Positions 6,698 through 10,146 of a stretch of DNA of 10,146 nt are shown here, one piece after another (position 1 is the first letter of the stretch; every line of letters begins with the position of its first letter). The stretch comes from Solirubrobacterales bacterium. GTDB lineage: Bacteria > Actinomycetota > Thermoleophilia > Solirubrobacterales > Solirubrobacteraceae. The stretch covers positions 1-10,146 of the forward strand of contig JAFAZB010000129.1 in assembly GCA_019240015.1 (NCBI GenBank). Reading direction: 5' to 3'. Made by a program: the position numbers and the translations under genes. The notes beneath the pieces are model-generated. The model had not been told where the DNA came from, ran no database searches, and worked only from the letters and a program-made list of their open reading frames with translations.

Positions 6698-7510
6698 TCA
6701 GGCCCGTTGTGGTCTGGGCGATCCGGCGCTCCGACTCTTGGGGCGCATCGTGCGCTCCGCCAGCCGGGCTACCGTCTGTCGGGTCGCCACTCGTGGTGTG
6801 CTTGCCAGCATCCGGTTTCCCAGGCCCGGGATAACCGTGCTACGCCCCCGCTCCAGTGCCCGGAAGGCAGCCTTCACCACCCTGTCGGCCGGCATCCGCC
6901 GCCCGATCGAGGCGTGCTCTGAGGCGACCTCGAAGAATGCTGTCTCGGTCGCGCCCGGGCACAGAGCGGTCACCCGCACGCCAGTGCCTCGGGTTTCAGC
7001 CCACAGCGCCTCGGTGAAGGACAGCACATAGGCCTTGGTAGCCCCGTACACCGACATGTAGGGCACCGGCTGGAACGCAGCGGTGGAGGCGACGTTGACG
7101 ATCGCACCCCGATCACGCGCGCGCATGCCAGGCAGCAGCGCGCACGTCAACTCGGTCAGCGCCGCCACGTTGAGCTGGACCTCCTCGGCGATCCGTTCAG
7201 GCTCGGTCTCATGCAACGGCCCAAACAGACCGAACCCCGCGTTGTTGATCAACACGTCGATCTCCAATCCCCGACTGCTCAGCTCCGCGGCCAGTCCAGT
7301 GCCGGCCCTCGGCTCTGACAGATCGACCACCACCACCTCGACCGACACGCCGCAGCGCCCGCCCAGCTCCTTGGCCAGAGCTTGGAGCTTGTCCGCCGAA
7401 CGGGCCGCCAGGACCAGGTCGGCACCCCGTCCGGCCAGCTCACGCGCGAACGCCTCTCCTATTCCCGATGAAGCACCGGTCACCAACGCCCGAGTTCTCT
7501 TGAAATCCAT
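6698..7510 (-). CDS. Short-chain dehydrogenase/reductase (classical SDR)
   Basis: A 270-residue NAD(P)-dependent oxidoreductase of the classical SDR type. The Rossmann motif TGASSGIG is at 11-18. LAARSADKL with R37 after strand 2 suggests a preference for NADPH. D63 lies in VVVDLS and NNAG at 89-92. The catalytic set is N114, S142, Y155 and K159 (S-x12-YxxxK). The substrate is unknown; the C-terminal 50 residues, which set specificity, are basic (RTMRPKSRSAGSPRPQ). Start ATG 7510 has GAAAGG about 8 nt upstream; GTG 7513 and 7519 are possible but badly spaced. It is divergent from a TetR repressor gene and shares its operator region, so it is probably induced when the repressor binds a ligand. 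The SnoaL-like ORF follows. Confidence 0.93.
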   Translation of the reverse strand: MDFKRTRALVTGASSGIGEAFARELAGRGADLVLAARSADKLQALAKELGGRCGVSVEVVVVDLSEPRAGTGLAAELSSRGLEIDVLINNAGFGLFGPLHETEPERIAEEVQLNVAALTELTCALLPGMRARDRGAIVNVASTAAFQPVPYMSVYGATKAYVLSFTEALWAETRGTGVRVTALCPGATETAFFEVASEHASIGRRMPADRVVKAAFRALERGRSTVIPGLGNRMLASTPRVATRQTVARLAERTMRPKSRSAGSPRPQRA

Positions 7511-7543
7511 CACTTCCACCTTTCGCTAGCTAGCTTAGTGGTG

Positions 7544-7593
7544 AAACTAAACCGCACGGTCGGTTTTGTCAAGCCGACCGTACGGTTTAGTTT
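7544..7593. promoter_or_regulatory. Divergent TetR/SDR promoters with two operators in a 50-bp inverted repeat
   Basis: Two 20-base arms (7544-7563 and 7574-7593) are inverted copies with one mismatch around a 10-base spacer. Within them lie two 18-bp TetR-type half-palindromes, AAACCG-N6-CGGTTT (7549-7566) and AAGCCG-N6-CGGTTT (7571-7588), set exactly 22 bp apart. On the minus strand, TTGACA (7572-7567), a 17-bp spacer and TAGTTT (7549-7544) form a sigma70-like promoter for the SDR. On the plus strand, TTGTCA (7566-7571), 16 bp and TAGTTT (7588-7593) serve the TetR gene. Each operator fills one promoter's -35/-10 spacer, so a bound repressor would block both. The regulator is inferred from adjacency. 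Confidence 0.85.
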
Positions 7594-7607
7594 GATAGGC
7601 TGCGGTG

Positions 7608-8258
7608 ATGGCGCACGCACTGCCCAACACCGGCACAAACGCCAGCCAGGCTGCGATCGCGGTCACACCCAAGGGCCAGGCCACACGAGCCCTCATTCTT
7701 CAGACCGCCGCAGAGGTGTTCGCTGAGCGCGGCTACGGCGACACCACGATGGCCGAGCTGATCGGCCGTAGCGGCATGGCCAGAGGGGCCTTCTACTTCC
7801 ACTTCGCCTCCAAAGAGCAACTAGCGCTAGCCGTGCTCCAGGAAAAGCAGCGCCAGTGGCTCGAACTTGTCAGCCAGGAGGCACTCGACAAAGCCACCGG
7901 CCGGGAGCAATTGCGCGCACTTGGTCCCGCCCTAATCCAACTGCACCGCCAAGACCCCAGCGCATACAGCGCAGCGCGGCTATCCCGAGATCTCGGCCGC
8001 ATACCCGAGCTCGCCCACACGGTCAGAGCCCAGATGAACGCGTGGATCGCGTTGATCGCCGGCATCATCCGACGAGCCCAAGACGAATCCAACCTGCCAG
8101 ATACGCTCGACCCCGACGCCCTCGCGGTGATCCTCGTCGCCGCCACCGACGGGCTCAAAGACCTCTCGGACATCCTCGACTCCGCGGCCCGCGCCAGACG
8201 CGGCTTCGAACAGCGGATGCAGCAGCTGATCGACGTGGTCGAAGCGCTGATCGACTGA
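7608..8258 (+). CDS. TetR-family transcriptional repressor
   Basis: This 216-residue protein has a canonical TetR_N domain at about 26-72: RALILQTAAEVFAERGYGDT, then MAELIGRSGMARGAFYFHFASKEQL. The helix-turn-helix is followed by the signature FYFHF. The remaining helical domain (about 75-216) would bind an effector and dimerise; it holds a single Cys-free core and DGLKDLSDIL near the end. The start ATG 7608 (or GTG 7605) lies only about 12-15 bases past the predicted -10 and has no RBS, so the mRNA is probably leaderless or nearly so. It most likely represses itself and the divergent SDR through the shared inverted repeat. The ligand is unknown. Confidence 0.93.
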   Translation: MAHALPNTGTNASQAAIAVTPKGQATRALILQTAAEVFAERGYGDTTMAELIGRSGMARGAFYFHFASKEQLALAVLQEKQRQWLELVSQEALDKATGREQLRALGPALIQLHRQDPSAYSAARLSRDLGRIPELAHTVRAQMNAWIALIAGIIRRAQDESNLPDTLDPDALAVILVAATDGLKDLSDILDSAARARRGFEQRMQQLIDVVEALID

Positions 8259-8753
8259 GCCGGCAGCGACCGACAGGTCAGGGCGCGCGTTCGAACAATC
8301 TCGGACCAATCGTCTCGCGCCTTGCGACCGTTTAAACCCCGCCGCTCCTCCACCCCTATGACCACCACGCCACGGGTTGAGTGCTCACCCCGCTAAACGC
8401 GGTTGGCGAAACCGAAAGCCGACGTCAACTTCGATTCGCTCGAAATCTCTCCACCAGTGGACGAGCACCGAGCACAAAGCCGTCTCGCCGAGGACGGCTA
8501 TTTCACGTCACCGCGAGAGCAGCATTCCAGACCGGACGGACGCACCCGTGGCCAAGGAAGCACGAGTCTCGGCGCTCCGACGAGAATCTCTAGCGGAACG
8601 GACGAGAACCAGCGCTGTCGGGTGACAGCTCCTTTCTGCTTCGCCGCGAGTGCCGCGTCGGCGACGGAGTGGCAAGGCACTCGCCCGGGGACGCCGACCC
8701 GCGTCATCCCCTCGTCGCCAATCCGATTGTGAGACGGCTCCGTCCGACCCGGA
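8259..8753. other. About 500 bp without a convincing gene
   Basis: No frame here has both a plausible start and a recognisable domain. A plus frame from TTG 8403 begins with protein-like text (KPKADVNFDSLEISPPVDEH, then AEDGYFTSPRE) but becomes compositionally random after about 45 codons. It is in the same frame as the PIN ORF beyond a TGA at 8730. Base composition is less GC-rich than the flanks. A 6-bp hairpin GCTGTC-GGGT-GACAGC (8614-8629) followed by CTCCTTTCT may be a weak terminator. A GTTTAAAC palindrome sits at 8330-8337. It is most likely the decayed 5' part of a gene. Confidence 0.5.
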
Positions 8754-9608
8754 ATGCGATCGTCCAGAGACTCGCCACGCCGGCCCACGTCGGCGAGCTG
8801 TCAGCGGACACCGGTTCCAGATACTCGCCAGCGGGAGTTCCTCGGGCGGCTGCTCAACACCGGCTTCTACCTGACCGTGATGACGCTGGACCCGCGCGCG
8901 CAGGAGCTTGCCCAGGCTGAGTTCCGCAAGGTGACCCTCTACCTGGACACAAACTTCCTGTACGCAGTGCTGGGGGTCGGCGGGCCCACCGAGGCGTTCG
9001 GCGCGAACCGTATGCTCGAGCTCTGCCAGCAGCTGGGCGTGTCGCTGCGAATCTCGCCGTGGACCGCCAACGAGCTACGCACCAGCATCGCAAGCAGCCG
9101 CCAGGACGTTGAGAAGTTCACGAGATCAAAGAAGACGGCAGCGGTTATGGCTCAAGTGTCCGCTGAGAAAGGATTCGAGTCGGCCTATTGGAGCGAGGCA
9201 CGGACGACCGGGACTGATCCGGACACTTTCTTCGGCAAGTTCGACCATTTCCAGCGGTTTCTTGACCACTACGGCATCGAGGAGCACCCCGAGGGCATTG
9301 CCGACGTCGAGGCGGAGTTGTCCCGGATCCGCGACTACACCTCGCGCTTGAGGGGACGTACGGGGTTGGGGCGAAAGACCGCATCGAGCGCGTCGGCCCG
9401 ATCATGGTCGCGACCACACGTCGCCTGCACCCCCGGACATGCAGCCCTGCGCGCAGTGGCTGGCTCGACTGCCGGGGCGGCGCTAGATTCGCAACGCAAG
9501 CAGGTACCGCTCCGTCAGGAGGTCGTCAGATGGCCGTTTCGGTGTCCACCAGCGTCGCTGCTGACGCGCTGCGCGAGTTCGAGTCGCTGCTTGGCTCAGA
9601 GAAGGTGA
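8754..9608 (+). pseudogene. PIN-like nuclease domain protein, truncated remnant
   Basis: The coherent part runs from about 8826 to 9355. A helical lead-in (QREFLGRLLNTGFYLTVMTL) precedes LYLDTNFLYAVLG, whose D65 is the first acidic residue of a PIN active site, and SPWTANELRTS, whose E107 would be the second. Helical sequence then continues to SRIRDYTSRL. PIN nucleases cut RNA with a metal-binding cluster of three to four acidic residues. The later Asp residues expected after this point are missing. The frame instead turns Ser/Arg-rich and overlaps the start of the next gene by 79 bases, in another frame. No RBS precedes ATG 8754. I read it as the middle of a larger gene cut at both ends; the family name is by motif only. 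Confidence 0.6.
9484..9522 (+). promoter_or_regulatory. Possible -10 and strong RBS of the flavoprotein gene
   Basis: TAGATT (9484-9489) is a plausible -10 with no convincing -35 upstream. A 20-bp imperfect inverted repeat, GCAGT-N10-ACTGC (9453-9472), covers the -35 zone and could be an operator. The RBS AGGAGG (9517-9522) is near-perfect, 7 nt before ATG 9530. The RBS is firm; the promoter is a guess. Confidence 0.4.
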
Positions 9609-10146
9609 TCAGCTCCGAGGAGGGTCTTGTCGAGTGGCGCGACCCCTTCCAGCACTCGAACTGGGACGAGTACACCGCCTCGGCGGTGGTGATGCCTGAG
9701 ACGGTCGAGGAGATCCAGGAGATCGTCCGGATCGCGAGCCGTCACGGGGTGCCGCTGTGGACTCTCGGGCAAGGGCGCAACAACGGCTACGGTGGTCCGG
9801 CGCCCCGGGTCAAGGGCTCGGTAATCGTGTCGCTGCGCAACATGAACCGCGTGCTTGAGCTAAACGAGGAGCTCGGCTACGCGGTGGTCGAGCCGGGGGT
9901 GCGCTGGTTCGACCTGTACGAGGCGATCAAGGCCGGCGGTCACCGCCTGATGCTGTCGATCGCGGACGTCGGCTGGGGAAGCGTGATCGGCAACACGCTC
10001 GACCACGGCATCACCTACATGCCCTACGGCGTCGATATGGGGATGCAGTGCGGGATGGAGGTGGTGCTGGCCAGCGGCGAGGTGATGCGCACCGGGATGG
10101 GGGCGATGCCCGGCAACCGCGCGTGGCACGTGTATAAGCGCGGCCT
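9530..10146 (+). CDS. FAD-linked oxidase, vanillyl-alcohol oxidase / 4-cresol dehydrogenase family, N-terminal part
   Basis: The first 205 residues are present; the frame is open at the window end. After a helical lead-in comes the FAD-binding PCMH-type domain. It shows SAVVMPETVEEIQEIVRIAS, the pyrophosphate-loop segment LWTLGQGRNNGYGGPAPRVK, GSVIVSLRNMNRVLELNEEL, YAVVEPGVRWFDLYEAI, GNTLDHGITYMPYG, and QCGMEVVLASGEVMRTGMGA. This order matches PchF, vanillyl-alcohol oxidase and eugenol hydroxylase, which oxidise para-substituted phenols at the benzylic carbon. The substrate-binding domain and any residue for covalent FAD lie beyond the window, so the substrate cannot be fixed. The start is supported by AGGAGG 7 nt upstream. 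It is probably the first gene of a catabolic operon running rightward. Confidence 0.92.
   Translation, partial: MAVSVSTSVAADALREFESLLGSEKVISSEEGLVEWRDPFQHSNWDEYTASAVVMPETVEEIQEIVRIASRHGVPLWTLGQGRNNGYGGPAPRVKGSVIVSLRNMNRVLELNEELGYAVVEPGVRWFDLYEAIKAGGHRLMLSIADVGWGSVIGNTLDHGITYMPYGVDMGMQCGMEVVLASGEVMRTGMGAMPGNRAWHVYKRG

Noticed and set aside
9860..10129. 89-codon minus-strand frame rich in His/Ala
   Set aside because: Antisense to the flavoprotein, whose conserved segments fix the coding strand.
1..10146. CRISPR array, insertion sequence or transposase
   Set aside because: No regularly spaced repeats, transposase motifs or terminal inverted repeats were found. The only mobile-element gene seen is the broken integrase.

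Overview
The window is GC-rich DNA that looks chromosomal and actinobacterial. My best guess is the Thermoleophilia (Solirubrobacterales). This rests on family recognition: secreted Ig-like proteins of the type common there, a membrane protein with a FRYSYHRDAW-type motif, and an integrase of a subfamily I associate with that class. No rRNA or marker gene is present to confirm it.

Left part (1-4685), apparently host backbone: the 3' end of a NarL/DesK-type sensor kinase gene overlaps its LuxR-type response regulator by 4 bp. A tRNA-Leu(CAG) follows on the minus strand. Next come a secreted protein with two Ig-like repeats (minus), a small single-pass membrane protein with a Gly/Ser-rich tail (plus), and a 565-residue membrane protein with a very Arg-rich N-terminal half (minus).

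Middle part (4820 to about 9360), accessory and partly decayed: an intact tRNA-Glu(CTC) is followed by a tyrosine recombinase gene that points into it, the classic layout of an element integrated at a tRNA. The integrase is broken. It lacks its N-terminus, carries two frameshifts, and its reading frame ends inside the tRNA. An orphan HigA-like antitoxin gene starts exactly where the integrase is cut off. A compact regulated cassette follows: a TetR-family repressor divergent from a short-chain dehydrogenase/reductase, with a short SnoaL-like ORF behind the SDR. The two promoters are interleaved with two TetR-type operators in one 50-bp inverted repeat. About 500 bp without a clear gene leads to a truncated PIN-domain ORF.

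Right end (9530-10146): the start of a flavoprotein of the vanillyl-alcohol oxidase / 4-cresol dehydrogenase family, with a strong ribosome binding site, running off the window. It suggests catabolism of para-substituted phenols.

The most distinctive features are the TetR/SDR divergent control region and the scar of a decayed tRNA-Glu element. I did not find a clearly new multi-gene system. The second att site of the element is not visible in this window.
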